Assembly (NCBI RefSeq): GCF_964020175.1
Contig: NZ_OZ026541.1
Span: forward strand, 868,001 to 932,000
DNA from: Candidatus Mesenet endosymbiont of Phosphuga atrata
GTDB lineage: Bacteria > Pseudomonadota > Alphaproteobacteria > Rickettsiales > Anaplasmataceae
DNA length: 64,000 nucleotides
Reading direction: 5' to 3'
The translations under genes were made by a program, and so were the position numbers. Each line of letters starts with the position of its first letter. Positions within the stretch are counted from its first letter, which is position 1. Below the pieces are notes generated by a model that was given only the letters and a program-made list of their open reading frames with translations, had not been told where the DNA came from and did not search any database. Positions 26,085-36,906 of the stretch are shown one piece after another.

Positions 26085-28511
26085 ATGCTTACAGAGAAAT
26101 ATAACTTTCAAGAGACAGAATTAAAATACAATATACTATGGGAAGAAAGTCAGATATATAAATGGTGTGGTAGCAAAGATAACAGTTTCGCTATAGACAC
26201 CCCACCACCAACAATATCAGGCAAATTGCATATTGGACACATCTTTAGTTATTGCCACACAGATTTTATCGCAAGATATCAGCGCATGATAGGGAAAGAT
26301 GTTTTTTACCCTATTGGTTTTGATGATAATGGCCTACCAACTGAAAGATTGGTTGAACAAATCAGTAAAGTCCGTGCAGCAGAGATGGAAAGATCAGAAT
26401 TTATTGAGATATGCAAGGAAGTATCTTCTAAATCAAGACAAGAATTTAAAAAATTATTTCAAGCTACAGGTATCAGTTATGATTGGGAGCTTGAGTATCA
26501 TACAATTGGCAAAAAGGCCGTGAAACTTTCACAGATGTCATTTATTGATTTGTATAATAAGGGGTATATATATAGAAAATTAGGGCCAATTCTTTGGGAT
26601 ACCATAGATCGGACGGCAATTGCACAAGCAGAAGTTGAGGATAAGACCTTCCCTTCTTTAATGCACACCATATCTTTTTTTACAGAAGACAATCAAAAAA
26701 TCAATATTGCAACGACAAGGCCAGAACTTTTGCCTGCTTGCGTTGCGATTTTTTGTCATCCTGAAGATAGTAGATACTCTCACTTAATCAGCAAATATGC
26801 TATCACCCCCTTATTTCAAAATAAAGTACCAATTTTAGCTGATGATAAAGTCAAGATAGAAAAAGGCACAGGCCTTGTGATGTGCTGTACTTTTGGCGAT
26901 GAAACTGATGTATATTGGTGGAGAAAACATAACTTACCAACAAAAACTATTATTAGCAAATCTGGTAAGATCAGTGATACTACGCGTGAAATAGATGGGC
27001 TGTCAATTAAGAAAGCTAGAGAAAAAATAGTTGAAATTTTAGCTGCAGAAGAGTTTTTAGTAAAAAGTGAAGAAATTACTCATTCAGTTAAATGTGCTGA
27101 AAGGTCTGGAGCTGAGCTTGAAATACTACTTACTTATCAATGGTTCATCAAGGTTCTTGAGTATAAGAATGAATTACTTGCTAAAGTTAGAGAGTGTAAT
27201 TGGCACCCAGAGTCTATGCAAAAACGCATGGAAATATGGATAGAAGGTTTAAATTGGGACTGGTGTATCTCAAGGCAACGTTATTTTGGAGTTCAATTGC
27301 CAGTATGGTATTCTCAAAAAAAAGGTGAGGAAGGTAAAACAATTCTGCCGGAAGTAAAAGATTTACCTATTGATCCACTGAAAGATTTGCCAAGAGGTTA
27401 TAGCAGAGAGGAAGTTATAGCTGAAAAAGATGTAATGGATACTTGGGCAACAAGCGCTTTAACACCACAACTTAATGCTTTAGCTTTTAATGAAGAATTT
27501 ACAGTAGATAACATATTATTTCCCGCAGATTTAAGACCGCAAAGCCATGAAATAATTAGAACATGGGCTTTTTATACTATAGTTAAGTCACATTATCACG
27601 CAAATAGTATACCATGGAGAAATATTATGATCAGTGGTTGGTGTTTAGCGCATGATAAGAAAAAAATGAGTAAATCAAAAGGAAATGTAATTACGCCCGA
27701 TTCAATACTTAACATTTATGGTGCAGATGTAGTGCGTTACTGGGCAGCAAATTCAAGACTTGGTGTTGATACAACGTTTTCTGAAGATATATTTAAAACT
27801 GGAAAACGTCTAACTACTAAAATCTGGAACGCAAGTAAATTTGTCTCAAATTTTATGCAAAAACACCAAGAGTTAGATGTAAGCTCTATAACGCAAACAA
27901 TGGACAAATGGATAATTTCACGTCTATATAAAACTACAAAAAAAGTTACTGAAAAATTTGAGCATTTTCAGTATTGTGAAGCTCTAGATGTTACTCAAAG
28001 ATTTTTTTGGGATGATTTTTGCGATAACTATTTAGAGTTCGTCAAAAAACGAGCATATGGAGAAGATGCAAGTAGAGAAGAAAATTTAAGTGCTAAGCAA
28101 AGTTTAGCTTACGTATTAAACATAGTACTACGTCTTTTTGCGCCTTTTTTTCCTTATATTACAGAAGAGATATATCATAAGTTATACAGTTATAATTCTA
28201 TACATAATTTAGGAAATTGGCCTAAAATAGAAGATTCTATATATGATGAAAAAGCTGAAACAACAGGAAAAAATTGTGTAGAGATATTAAATGCAGTGAG
28301 AAAACTAAAAGCTGATAGTAATATTTCAGTTAAATGCTCAGTAAAAAAAATAAGTATAAAAGCTAAAGATGAAAATTGTATAATTACGCAATCAGCCGAA
28401 AAAGACCTAAAGGCAGTTTGCAATGCTGAAATTATCGAATGGAGTGACAATCTATGTTCAGGATTGGAAACAGAAAAGTTTATTGTAAGTATAGAGCTTA
28501 CTTCCGTGTAA
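26085..28511 (+). CDS. valS: Valyl-tRNA synthetase (archaeal type)
   Basis: The 808-residue class I synthetase has the HIGH motif as GKLHIGHIFSY (about 46-56) and KMSKS as DKKKMSKSKGNVITPDSI. The CP1 editing domain follows the first half (IATTRPELLPACVAIF). The anticodon-binding helical domain is at the C-terminus. The short length and lack of the long C-terminal coiled coil fit the archaeal-type ValS known from Rickettsiales. No Shine-Dalgarno site is seen before the ATG. A perfect hairpin lies just downstream at 28560-28596. Confidence 0.96.
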   Translation: MLTEKYNFQETELKYNILWEESQIYKWCGSKDNSFAIDTPPPTISGKLHIGHIFSYCHTDFIARYQRMIGKDVFYPIGFDDNGLPTERLVEQISKVRAAEMERSEFIEICKEVSSKSRQEFKKLFQATGISYDWELEYHTIGKKAVKLSQMSFIDLYNKGYIYRKLGPILWDTIDRTAIAQAEVEDKTFPSLMHTISFFTEDNQKINIATTRPELLPACVAIFCHPEDSRYSHLISKYAITPLFQNKVPILADDKVKIEKGTGLVMCCTFGDETDVYWWRKHNLPTKTIISKSGKISDTTREIDGLSIKKAREKIVEILAAEEFLVKSEEITHSVKCAERSGAELEILLTYQWFIKVLEYKNELLAKVRECNWHPESMQKRMEIWIEGLNWDWCISRQRYFGVQLPVWYSQKKGEEGKTILPEVKDLPIDPLKDLPRGYSREEVIAEKDVMDTWATSALTPQLNALAFNEEFTVDNILFPADLRPQSHEIIRTWAFYTIVKSHYHANSIPWRNIMISGWCLAHDKKKMSKSKGNVITPDSILNIYGADVVRYWAANSRLGVDTTFSEDIFKTGKRLTTKIWNASKFVSNFMQKHQELDVSSITQTMDKWIISRLYKTTKKVTEKFEHFQYCEALDVTQRFFWDDFCDNYLEFVKKRAYGEDASREENLSAKQSLAYVLNIVLRLFAPFFPYITEEIYHKLYSYNSIHNLGNWPKIEDSIYDEKAETTGKNCVEILNAVRKLKADSNISVKCSVKKISIKAKDENCIITQSAEKDLKAVCNAEIIEWSDNLCSGLETEKFIVSIELTSV

Positions 28512-28559
28512 TTGAATTTAAGTTTAAAATGCTCTTAAAATTTCCTTTGATTTATGTAT

Positions 28560-28596
28560 AAATAACATTTTGGCACAAAGTACCAAAATGTTATTT
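28560..28596. terminator. Perfect 14-bp hairpin, likely bidirectional terminator
   Basis: AAATAACATTTTGG (28560-28573) pairs exactly with CCAAAATGTTATTT (28583-28596) across a 9-nt loop. It lies between the convergent valS and the fragment at 28607. T-rich sequence on both sides suits termination in both directions. Confidence 0.75.
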
Positions 28597-28606
28597 GAAT
28601 AAAAAT

Positions 28607-28810
28607 TTAACACCTGCTTTTCTTTAATTTAAGGTATAATAAATTACCATTTTCATCCTTACTAGAGAATAGTAGAATATCATCACGAGAAGGCTTTGCT
28701 TTGTAAGCAGTTCTTTGATGCAAAGGATCTACAAATTCTAAATAAATATTATTGTCATCTTTGTAACCTTCTTCTATATAGCCGTACACGTTTAGATATT
28801 CTTGTGAATA
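28607..28810 (-). pseudogene. C-terminal fragment of unknown protein cut by IS630
   Basis: The minus-strand frame reads GKTIYSQEYLNVYGYIEEGY, then YLEFVDPLHQRTAYKAKP, and ends LLYLKLKKSRC with TAA. It is open up to the IS630 terminus at about 28811 with no start of its own except a GTG at 28789. It therefore looks like the tail of a larger protein interrupted by the element. I do not recognise the family. Confidence 0.5.
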
Positions 28811-29572
28811 TATAGTCTTTCCTAAACTGAATGATAAACCTCAATAATAGCGTTACCAACAACAAGAAGAAATGTTGATGCATTTGAGGTAACTTTTGAT
28901 GGTATGCGAGCAATGTTCAATGGGGTTCAAATCAGGAGAATATGGAGGAAGATAGAGTAAATTGCCTTTTCAATTAATTCTCTTGTTTTAGCGATTTTAT
29001 TGCATTATCGATAACTACAGTTGTATTAACAGGCAGCTCCGGTAGTGTTCTAACCATGTATTAAATACTTCTTTATCACAACCTTCAGTAAAGGTCAGAG
29101 GTGCAACAAATCTTCTTCCATCCTATTATGTTCTCGTCTTTTGCCAGTGCATGTATTTTCTCTCCTCTTGTCCATATTCTCTATATAATCTTTCATCTAT
29201 ATATACGATTGGTCTATTTTGGCAATTTTTTCGATAAATCTTTTTCATCTCTTGATAAATTTTTTTTAATGTGATTTTTAGCTGTTGTACCAAATTGCGC
29301 TTATTCCGAACCAATTTCATCTCTGCCAGCTGGATGCTTTTTTACATATTCTTCTAGGGATCTATTTTTCGTATGAAACCACTAGCTTTTGCTGGTTTTA
29401 TCCGGCAGATTGCTTTTCCAGCCATCTGTATAGTATTGCTATTCCAACAGCTCCGCAACCTCAGCCTTTCTTTTTCAACTAAAGATAATCTCTTAAATCT
29501 ACACTGTATGCCATTTTCCCTCTTCTAAAATTGTTCATTATACCTTTATCCTTTACTTTGGAAAGTACTATA
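28811..29572 (-). pseudogene. IS630-type element, transposase broken
   Basis: The ends resemble each other (TATAGTCTTTCC at 28811 and the complement of GGAAAGTACTATA at 29572). The minus-strand transposase begins at ATG 29514 as MAYSVDLRD, then in shifted frames gives KVAELLE-like, WLEKQSA, EEYVKKHPAG and the DDE piece TTVVIDNAIKS, and finally strings matching the 6418-6635 remnant. Multiple stops and shifts show decay. The family call is by conserved strings. Confidence 0.75.
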
Positions 29573-29573
29573 G

Positions 29574-29646
29574 ATGTTTGTAATCTATAAAATTACTAAA
29601 AACACTAAAATGCTAAACCTTAAGGCGAGCACCTAACTACATAAAA
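29574..29646 (-). repeat. ~70-bp dispersed repeat, copy B
   Basis: Inverted partner of 23251-23322. It sits exactly between the IS630 end and an internal IS256 fragment. No coding sequence is seen. Confidence 0.6.
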
Positions 29647-29945
29647 TCGCATATCGAAGAAATTTACGATCATAAGATATCAGCAGCAGCAATATTACCG
29701 ATAAATTATTACCAATGAGTGCCAATAATTTGTATGATTTTTTAAAGTAAGCAAATTTGGCATAGATCAAAAAAAGAGGTTTTTATTTGGCTGAAAGCGA
29801 GGGTTTTGGTTGGGAGTATTGAATGATCTCAAATTGTGTATAATGCATCAGATAAACTAAAATATGTATCCAGCAAAATGAATGATTTGAAGAAAAGCTT
29901 CAAATAGAGAAATAGCTGAAAATTTGAGCTGGAAGAAAAATGGGA
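29641..29945 (+). pseudogene. IS256-type internal remnant
   Basis: The sequence retains scattered IS256 transposase segments in order: AAAATCGCATATCGAAGAAA (SHVEEIYDHKISA region), then GVLNDLK and KYVSSK/MNDLKK-like strings and AGAAATAGCTGAAAATTTGAG. Large deletions separate them, and both termini are missing. Non-functional. Confidence 0.7.
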
Positions 29946-29955
29946 ATTCCCATGG

Positions 29956-30794
29956 TATAGCTAACATATGATACAAGTTAGGTTTTGTGATAAAAAGGTA
30001 TATTAGGTAAAAAAAGGGGGTTAAAGTGCCAAAAGTGAAGATTTGAGAGAACGAGTTTTAAAAGTGGTAGATGAAAGAAAGATGAGCAAGCAAAAGAGAT
30101 ATCGACGATATACCGATGGTGCAAGATGAGAGAGAAATTAGCTTTTAAAAAGGAAATAAATCAAAAATATAGACAATTTTAACAAATTTTTATATAAGAA
30201 TCAGGATATTACAGTTGACCAAATAATCGAAAAATTTGGTAACATGTGTAAAAGCACAGTATATAATTACTTCAAAAAAGTTGGTTAAACATATAAATTT
30301 CTGTATCAGGAAAGAGATGGGGTAAAAATTTTGTATAGCTAAAGTAAAAGAAGAAGATGTGATATTCATAGATGAATTGATGATAACGAATTTTATGCAT
30401 ATGGATGGGCTGCAAAAGGCAAGAGATTGTTTGCTGAAAAATCTGCATTTAAGAAGAAAAGGATCAGTATTATTGAGGCATGAATCAGGGAAGGATTGTA
30501 GCGCCAATGATATTTGAAAGTTACTGTAACAGTGAAATTTTTGAGTCGAGAATATTCTTGTTCCAGTATTAAAACCAGGACAAATTTGATAATGCAAAAT
30601 CCTTAAAAACAAGAAAATTAATTGATGGATGTAGAGCGCTGTTTTTACCTCCATATTCGCCGGGTCTTAGAACATTTTTGATTTGCCATAAAACACGCTG
30701 TGAGTAAAACATTACCAACTTTTTGGCCAAACATTAACGTTGCTATCAATTTTGTGTTTCAAGAATTAGGGAAATCTTTCTTGGATTAGCTATA
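29956..30794 (+). pseudogene. Second IS630-type element, transposase broken
   Basis: The ends are TATAGCTAA and TTAGCTATA. From GTG 30026 the degraded protein reads LRERVLKVVDERKMSKQK, then WAAKGKRLFAEKSAFKKKR, NQGRIVAPMIFESYCNSEIF, VPVLKPGQ, LPPYSPG-like and AIKHAVSKTLPTFWPN, ending GKSFLD at 30789. Several stops and a few deletions interrupt it. It belongs to a different IS630 subgroup from the copy at 28811. A hairpin follows immediately. Confidence 0.8.
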
Positions 30795-30800
30795 TATTAT

Positions 30801-30824
30801 AAGAGGTGGCCAAAGCCACCTCTT
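30801..30824. terminator. 10-bp hairpin between IS630 remnant and gatB
   Basis: AAGAGGTGGC and GCCACCTCTT form a perfect stem with a CAAA loop. It could end gatB transcription from the right or protect its 3' end. The T-run is weak on both sides. Confidence 0.5.
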
Positions 30825-30912
30825 TAAGCAATTTTGGTAACAGTCAGAATTACTATAGCTTATTATATAGCGGGCGTCGTTGTACTTTTCTATTGATTTT
30901 ATATGTCTTATA

Positions 30913-32349
30913 TTAAGACTGTAATTCTCTCTTAAGTATTAGATTAACAAGTTCTGGGTTTGCTTTGCCTTTTGTCTCTTTCATAATCTCACCAATAAAA
31001 AAGCCAAACAGCTTTTCCTTACCGTTTTTATATTCTAGCACTTTATCTTTATGAGATTTTAGTATATCGCTAACGATTAGTGTTATTGTGTTTTCATCTG
31101 CAATTTGCTTTAATCCCTGTTCCTCAATGATTGAAGCTGCAGACTTACCAGATTCAAACATAAGATCAAACACCTGCTTAGCAATTTTACTTGAAATGAT
31201 GTTATTAGCAATAAAGTCTAAAAGATTAGAGAGATTGTGTACCTTAACTAGAGATTGCGTTATACTAATCCCAGATTTGTTAAGGCGACCAAACAGCTCA
31301 ACTGTAAGCCAAGTTACAGCAGTTTTAGGGTTGTGCTTCTTTATTAATTCTTCAAAGTAATCTGCTACCTCTTTGTCAGAGGTAATCACTTCCGCATCAT
31401 ATTTACTAATACCTAACTTTTCAATGTAACGTTTTTTCTTATCATCGGGAAACTCAGGTAGAGTAAACTTGATAGAATCAATAGTCTTTTGAGTGATTGT
31501 AACCGGTAGTAAATCAGGCTCAGGAAAATAACGATAATCAAGAGCATTCTCCTTACTACGCATGACTTTTGTTTCACCTAAGCTGGTATCAAATAACATA
31601 GTATCTTGATTTACCTTGCCTCCACTCTCTAGAATTTTGATTTGTCTGTGTGCTTCATATTCAATTGCCTGCATAACATAACGTATTGAGTTTAGATTCT
31701 TGATTTCACAACGTGTGCCAAGTTTTTCGCTACCTAAAGGGCGAACAGAAACGTTTGCATCGCAGCGCAGCGATCCCTTTTCCATATCTCCATCGCAAGT
31801 GCCAGCGTAACGCAAAATCAATCTTAATTTTTTTATATATTCCGCAGCTTCTTTAGGACATCTAATATCTGGCTCAGAGACTATTTCCATAAGTGCAACA
31901 CCGGCACGGTTTAAATCTATATATGTTTTATCTTCATGAATGCTCTTTCCCGCATCTTGCTCTAAGTGAATCCTTGCAATTCTAATCTCTTTATTACTTT
32001 CAGTTAAAAATATTTTACCATTTTTAACTATTGGCTCATAAAATTGAGTTATCTGATACCCTTGCGGCAGATCAGGATAAAAATAGTTTTTCCTATCAAA
32101 AAAAGAGTTTAAATTTATTTCTCCAGATAAAGCAAGACCACTACGAATAGCCTGTTCTATGCAGTAATAATTAAGCACTGGCATAGTTCCTGGCATTGCA
32201 GCATCTACTAATGTTACTTGAGAGTTAGGTTCTGCCCCAAATTCAGTTGATGAACTGGAAAATAATTTAGCATTTGAAGAGACTTGAGCATGTACTTCAA
32301 GCCCAATAACCATCTCCCATTTACAATCTTTTCCCTCAATAGTATTCAT
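30913..32349 (-). CDS. gatB: Glutamyl/aspartyl-tRNA amidotransferase subunit B
   Basis: The chosen start, ATG 32349, gives 478 residues ([23 protein letters not shown]), the normal GatB length; an in-frame extension to 32418 would run into the divergent recJ region. Signature strings are [42 protein letters not shown] and [12 protein letters not shown]. GatB is the kinase-like subunit that, with GatA and GatC, makes Gln-tRNA(Gln) and Asn-tRNA(Asn). A perfect palindrome overlaps the start codon. Confidence 0.95.
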   Translation of the reverse strand: MNTIEGKDCKWEMVIGLEVHAQVSSNAKLFSSSSTEFGAEPNSQVTLVDAAMPGTMPVLNYYCIEQAIRSGLALSGEINLNSFFDRKNYFYPDLPQGYQITQFYEPIVKNGKIFLTESNKEIRIARIHLEQDAGKSIHEDKTYIDLNRAGVALMEIVSEPDIRCPKEAAEYIKKLRLILRYAGTCDGDMEKGSLRCDANVSVRPLGSEKLGTRCEIKNLNSIRYVMQAIEYEAHRQIKILESGGKVNQDTMLFDTSLGETKVMRSKENALDYRYFPEPDLLPVTITQKTIDSIKFTLPEFPDDKKKRYIEKLGISKYDAEVITSDKEVADYFEELIKKHNPKTAVTWLTVELFGRLNKSGISITQSLVKVHNLSNLLDFIANNIISSKIAKQVFDLMFESGKSAASIIEEQGLKQIADENTITLIVSDILKSHKDKVLEYKNGKEKLFGFFIGEIMKETKGKANPELVNLILKRELQS

Positions 32350-32379
32350 AAATAACTTACATCTGAGTAAGTTATTTAT
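32348..32379. promoter_or_regulatory. 13-bp perfect palindrome at the gatB start
   Basis: ATAAATAACTTAC and GTAAGTTATTTAT flank a 6-nt loop (ATCTGA). The inner edge overlaps the gatB start codon, and the element lies in the divergent gatB-recJ spacer. It could be an operator or an mRNA hairpin masking the start. Confidence 0.5.
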
Positions 32380-32392
32380 AATAAGCCAAATT

Positions 32393-34258
32393 TTGATAAA
32401 TAAAACACTCTTTTTCAAATTTATAGCAGTTTTGGTAGAAATCTTTGTACTTTCTCATAAAAAAATTGACCGTTTAAAACGTCTAATACAAAATGAATAT
32501 TTGCATGTAAACGTGTTATCAAACTCAGATATAAAACAAAAACGCAGCGTAAAAAATGCATTGTGGGAAGTGCATGAGGTAAGCACACGTGATACCACAG
32601 CGCTTATGCAGAAGTTCAACCTACCTGAAATCCTAGCTAGAGTTATGGCTGCACGTGGTGTAACACTAGATACTGCCAATGATTTCCTCCATCCATTTCT
32701 TAGATCATCTCTGCCGGATCCATTTCATCTACTAGATATGGATAAAGCAATAAATAGAATTGAAATTGCAATATATAATAATGAAAACATTGTTATATTT
32801 GGCGACTATGATGTTGATGGGGCAACTTCATCTGCTCTAATAAAAAGATATCTGGCAGCAATAGGTATAAATGTTGCAATCTATATCCCTGACCGCATTG
32901 AAGAGGGATATGGTCCAAATACCGATGCTTTGCTAAAATTAAGAAAAAATGGTACACACCTTTGTATTACTGTTGATTGTGGTACAGTTGCTCACGAGCC
33001 AATTATTGCTGCCAAAAATGCAGGGCTTGATATTATAGTTATTGATCATCATTTGGGTACTGAAAAATTACCGGATGCTGTAGCGGTTATAAATCCCAAT
33101 CGCATTGATGAGGACTCTCCATACAATTATCTTGCTGCAGTTGGAGTTGCTTTTTTATTCATTGTTGCTCTCAACAAAACATTACGTAATAAAGGCTTCT
33201 TTTCTAAAATTGCAGAACCAGATTTAATGCAACTGCTGGATTTAGCTGCGCTTGGTACAGTTTGCGATGTAATGCCAATTATAGAGCTAAACAGAGCTTT
33301 GGTTCATCAAGGCCTTAAGATAATGTCTATGAGAAAAAACACAGGTTTACGCATATTATCTGATATCTTAGAAATTACTGAGCGCCCAAGCGCTTACCAG
33401 CTAGGATTTATAATTGGTCCACATATCAATGCCGGTGGTAGAATAGGGCAGTCGCATCTTGGAGCACATCTTTTATCAACGGATAACAGTGATGAAGCTT
33501 ATGACTTATCTCTAAAACTTAAAATTTTGAATGACGAGAGGAAAACGTTAGAAAATGAAGCTACAAAAGAAGCATTGATGCAAGCTGAGACACTGGTAAA
33601 TTCTGGGGCAAATTTTATAATGGTAATTGGTAATTGGCATATAGGTATAATAGGGATTATAGCTGGAAGGCTTAAGGACCAATTTTACCTGCCAACTATA
33701 GTAGTATCTACAGATCATGAAATGGGTAAAGCAAGCGCAAGGTCAATTCCTGGCATTGATATAGGTGCGGTTATATTTTCAGCAAAACTTGAAGGCTTAA
33801 TTACCGAAGGTGGTGGCCACCATATGGCAGGTGGTTTTTCAATAGAAAAAGATAAAATCGATAAGCTGCATACTTTTTTCCAAAGTAAATTTATAAATTC
33901 TACAGGCAATAAAACTATAAAAGCAGACGGAGTAATAACAGTTAGCTCAATAAACATCACGCTATGGAAGCAGTTGCAATGCTTAGAGCCATTTGGCCCC
34001 GGTAATCCAGAACCGCGTTTTATTATTTCAGGAGCAAAAATAGTAAAACCAGAAATTATAGGAGAAAGTCATATAAGGTGTTTTATTGCGGACACTGATA
34101 AGACTATTAGAGCTATGGCTTTTCGTGCTGTGGGAACAGAACTTGAAAAAGCCTTAATGCAAAATAGCCTGGTAACTATCCTTGGCAAGATTGCCGTTAA
34201 TTACTGGCGTGGTAATGAAAATGTCCAATTTCTTATTGAAGATGCTTTAAATAATTAA
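32393..34258 (+). CDS. recJ: Single-stranded-DNA exonuclease RecJ
   Basis: The open frame is up to 621 residues, beginning with a TTG; RecJ homology starts around the WEVHEV and [21 protein letters not shown] region, so the true start may be about 35-45 codons downstream (TTG or GTG codons are available). The DHH phosphoesterase motifs are [23 protein letters not shown] and [15 protein letters not shown]1 motifs follow ([10 protein letters not shown]). RecJ is a 5'-3' exonuclease in recombination and mismatch repair. It is divergent from gatB. Confidence 0.93.
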   Translation: MINKTLFFKFIAVLVEIFVLSHKKIDRLKRLIQNEYLHVNVLSNSDIKQKRSVKNALWEVHEVSTRDTTALMQKFNLPEILARVMAARGVTLDTANDFLHPFLRSSLPDPFHLLDMDKAINRIEIAIYNNENIVIFGDYDVDGATSSALIKRYLAAIGINVAIYIPDRIEEGYGPNTDALLKLRKNGTHLCITVDCGTVAHEPIIAAKNAGLDIIVIDHHLGTEKLPDAVAVINPNRIDEDSPYNYLAAVGVAFLFIVALNKTLRNKGFFSKIAEPDLMQLLDLAALGTVCDVMPIIELNRALVHQGLKIMSMRKNTGLRILSDILEITERPSAYQLGFIIGPHINAGGRIGQSHLGAHLLSTDNSDEAYDLSLKLKILNDERKTLENEATKEALMQAETLVNSGANFIMVIGNWHIGIIGIIAGRLKDQFYLPTIVVSTDHEMGKASARSIPGIDIGAVIFSAKLEGLITEGGGHHMAGGFSIEKDKIDKLHTFFQSKFINSTGNKTIKADGVITVSSINITLWKQLQCLEPFGPGNPEPRFIISGAKIVKPEIIGESHIRCFIADTDKTIRAMAFRAVGTELEKALMQNSLVTILGKIAVNYWRGNENVQFLIEDALNN

Positions 34259-34303
34259 AGCATCACTACAAAGTTATTTCCTTATATTATATCTATTCAA
34301 ATT

Positions 34304-35233
34304 TTATACTTCTTCTATTGCTACATTAGCAGAATGAGGTTGTTCTATTGCTAGTATTCCACCATTACCAGATAACATAGTCCGTACTGATCCATCTTGC
34401 ATTAACTTTTCTGTTGCTTCTACTTGAGTAACTCCAATACGCCCTTTGTAACCAAACTGCAAATCTATACCATCTTCAACAACCTGACACCCAAAAGTAA
34501 ATGCTGATGCAGTAGCTTCCGAATGACCATGCATATCTGCTGTAATAATGCCTTTCATGGTAACATTGCTGTCATTACCAACGACTCGTACTATTGCTCT
34601 ACCATCTTTTACATCTCTATTATTTATGCCATTTATTACAGTAGTTTGGTCCACATTTTCCTCACTACCTGTATTTTGAGATATTACTCGTACAGTCTGT
34701 GAGTGCCCATGATTACTTATTAATGCTTGATTATCTTCTTGTTCTTCTGCTAATGGATTGTGCTCATCGTCATTTAATTTTGCAACTTCTTCTTCAATAA
34801 GCTTATTGTATCCATCATCACTCTCTGCTTCAATTGTTGCACCATTTTTCTTATCATTTGTGATATTTTTATTGATAGCTAAGACAATGAGAAGTGGCAC
34901 TAACGAAATCGCTAAGTTTAATATAATACATGGAATTAAAATTGCGGCAGCAATAACATATATCGGTAATTTTAATAAACCTTTTATTAATTTAGATAGC
35001 TTTGAATCATCAGGCTTGGAACTGACAGCATTTGTAAAAAAATAGGCGCAAGCGCATAATGAAATAGTCAGCCCAGTAGGAATAATGACAGGAACAAGCA
35101 AAAAAGCGCTAACTAATTTTTTTGCAGCACTTGATTTATCAGAGTGTGTTAAATAATTTTTACCATGATCTGTAAGGTATTTAGTAAGAGATAAAAGCCT
35201 TTTGCTATTCTCTTTAGACATGTTAATGTGCAT
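34304..35233 (-). CDS. Unknown membrane protein with soluble C-terminal domain
   Basis: The 309-residue frame starts MHINMSKENS (start at 35233 or ATG 35221). Hydrophobic helices lie at about 40-72 and 88-126 (LVSAFLLVPVIIPTGLTI and LPIYVIAAAILIPCIILNLA). An acidic segment (about 140-175) and a strand-rich C-terminal domain follow (about 180-300), with GRAIVRVVGND and TFGCQVVEDGIDLQFGYKGR. I do not recognise the family. It lies convergent with recJ. It may be a lineage-specific inner-membrane or host-directed protein. Confidence 0.7.
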   Translation of the reverse strand: MHINMSKENSKRLLSLTKYLTDHGKNYLTHSDKSSAAKKLVSAFLLVPVIIPTGLTISLCACAYFFTNAVSSKPDDSKLSKLIKGLLKLPIYVIAAAILIPCIILNLAISLVPLLIVLAINKNITNDKKNGATIEAESDDGYNKLIEEEVAKLNDDEHNPLAEEQEDNQALISNHGHSQTVRVISQNTGSEENVDQTTVINGINNRDVKDGRAIVRVVGNDSNVTMKGIITADMHGHSEATASAFTFGCQVVEDGIDLQFGYKGRIGVTQVEATEKLMQDGSVRTMLSGNGGILAIEQPHSANVAIEEV

Positions 35234-35463
35234 ATTTTAATTTATTATTAAAAAGTTAACTATAAAGTAATTTAACAATAATAGCAAATCAAAATCGATG
35301 TTAAAAATATAATTTAATATCCACTTTACCCGAGATAAGGTGAGGGATTTTTACCTTCTTCATAAAGAAACACATTAAAACTTTGGTTTTTTATAAGGAG
35401 CCTAATACTTTTTTAAACATGTACGTCTATTGAAATAGTAATATATCTAATAATACTTAACTG

Positions 35464-36906
35464 GTGAGAATACTATATTGTCTGATAATGCTACTTAGCG
35501 TAACTGCTTGTGCTTCTAGTTACAAATACAATACCCAGTATGTGAGAGAAAGAGCAGTAGATTATGCAAACGAAATTGAAGAAATAAAGAAAAAAAAATT
35601 TGAGCCAGAAATACCTCAAGCTATTAATATGCCTCTACACTTTCCGATGCCTGATGAAAGTGATAAACTTATTTCCATAAACATTGATAGTTCCACACCA
35701 GTTATAGATTTACTGACAGAGATTGGTAGATTAGCTGATATCAATCTCGATATAGATCCTAAAATTTCTGGAAGCATAGTTTTAAAGCTTAAAGATAAGC
35801 CCATAGATGAAGTGCTGCAAACTATAGCAAAAAGTGCTAAAATACGCTACAGAAAACATAATGATGTATTTAGAATTGAGCAAGATCTACCATATACTCG
35901 CAATTATTATATAGATTTTATAAACATTCAACGCTCTAACGAAAGCAATTTTGTAATTAATAACAAGATTATTAGGAACATAAGTGAAGATAGCACCATT
36001 GTTAGTGGATCAGACAATAAAATTAAATCTAAGTATGATGGAGATCTGTGGTTTTCTTTAGAGAGAAATTTAAGCGCCTTAATTGACATAAATGGCACAA
36101 ATGATGATGAGTTTTATTCAACCAACAGAGAAGCAGGTATCATTACCTTAAATGCCAGGGAGGATATCCATAAAGCAGTGAAAGAATACATAAGCAAAGT
36201 AAGAGAGCTGACTTCGTCTCAAGTTATGATAGAGGCAAAAGTAGTGGAGGTAACTTTGGATGATATGTATCAATCTGGTATTGATTGGGAAAATTTGAGC
36301 TATATAAATAGGTCTGATCAACAAGCTAAAGTTTTAACTACAAGTTACTCTGATTTAGAAGATGTTGTAAGGGCCTTAAGTAAATTTGGTGCATCAAAAG
36401 TAATTTCAAGTCCAAGACTACATGCACTAAATAATCAACAAGCAATTATGTCTTTTACTCAAAATCATGTTTATTTTACTGCTGACATTAAAAAGCATGC
36501 TGATGCTGGTGATTTTTCTCTTTTGAGCACAATGAATAGCGTGCCAGTAGGCATAATACTTACCATTCAACCGAGTATAGATATTGTAGATAAAGAAATA
36601 TTTATGAATGTGCACCCTATTCTTTCTAGGGTCAATGGTTATGTAAAAGATCCTGGTACAGAATATGCTATACAAAAAGGTAGGCTTAATGTAAGTAGCA
36701 ACATACCAATTGTTGAAGTTAGAGAAATCGACTCAATGTTAAAGATCAAAAGCGGTGAAATAATGGTAATAGGTGGTCTGATTGAGCATAGACACATAAA
36801 AAAAAGTACCAGATTAAAAAAAATGAGCAAAAGTGCTAAAACTGTAGAAACTGTGATTTTCCTTAAAGCTACTATAATACCATCGTTTGGATTACTTGGT
36901 TTATAA
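35464..36906 (+). CDS. Lipoprotein secretin, PilQ/MshL-like
   Basis: The 480-residue protein starts at GTG 35464. The N-terminus MRILYCLIMLLSVTACASS has a lipobox with Cys16. An N1/STN-like domain (about 68-130, with PVIDLLTEIGRLADINLD) precedes the secretin domain: SSQVMIEAKVVEVTLDD, then ASKVISSPRLHALNNQQA, VGIILTIQPSI and GEIMVIGGLI near the C-terminus. These are the hallmarks of outer-membrane secretins of type II secretion or type IV pili. No partner ATPase or pseudopilin gene lies nearby, so its system is unclear. Confidence 0.9.
   Translation: MRILYCLIMLLSVTACASSYKYNTQYVRERAVDYANEIEEIKKKKFEPEIPQAINMPLHFPMPDESDKLISINIDSSTPVIDLLTEIGRLADINLDIDPKISGSIVLKLKDKPIDEVLQTIAKSAKIRYRKHNDVFRIEQDLPYTRNYYIDFINIQRSNESNFVINNKIIRNISEDSTIVSGSDNKIKSKYDGDLWFSLERNLSALIDINGTNDDEFYSTNREAGIITLNAREDIHKAVKEYISKVRELTSSQVMIEAKVVEVTLDDMYQSGIDWENLSYINRSDQQAKVLTTSYSDLEDVVRALSKFGASKVISSPRLHALNNQQAIMSFTQNHVYFTADIKKHADAGDFSLLSTMNSVPVGIILTIQPSIDIVDKEIFMNVHPILSRVNGYVKDPGTEYAIQKGRLNVSSNIPIVEVREIDSMLKIKSGEIMVIGGLIEHRHIKKSTRLKKMSKSAKTVETVIFLKATIIPSFGLLGL

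Noticed and set aside
30190-30654. 154-codon minus-strand frame
   Set aside because: It is the complement of the IS630 pseudogene at 29956-30794.
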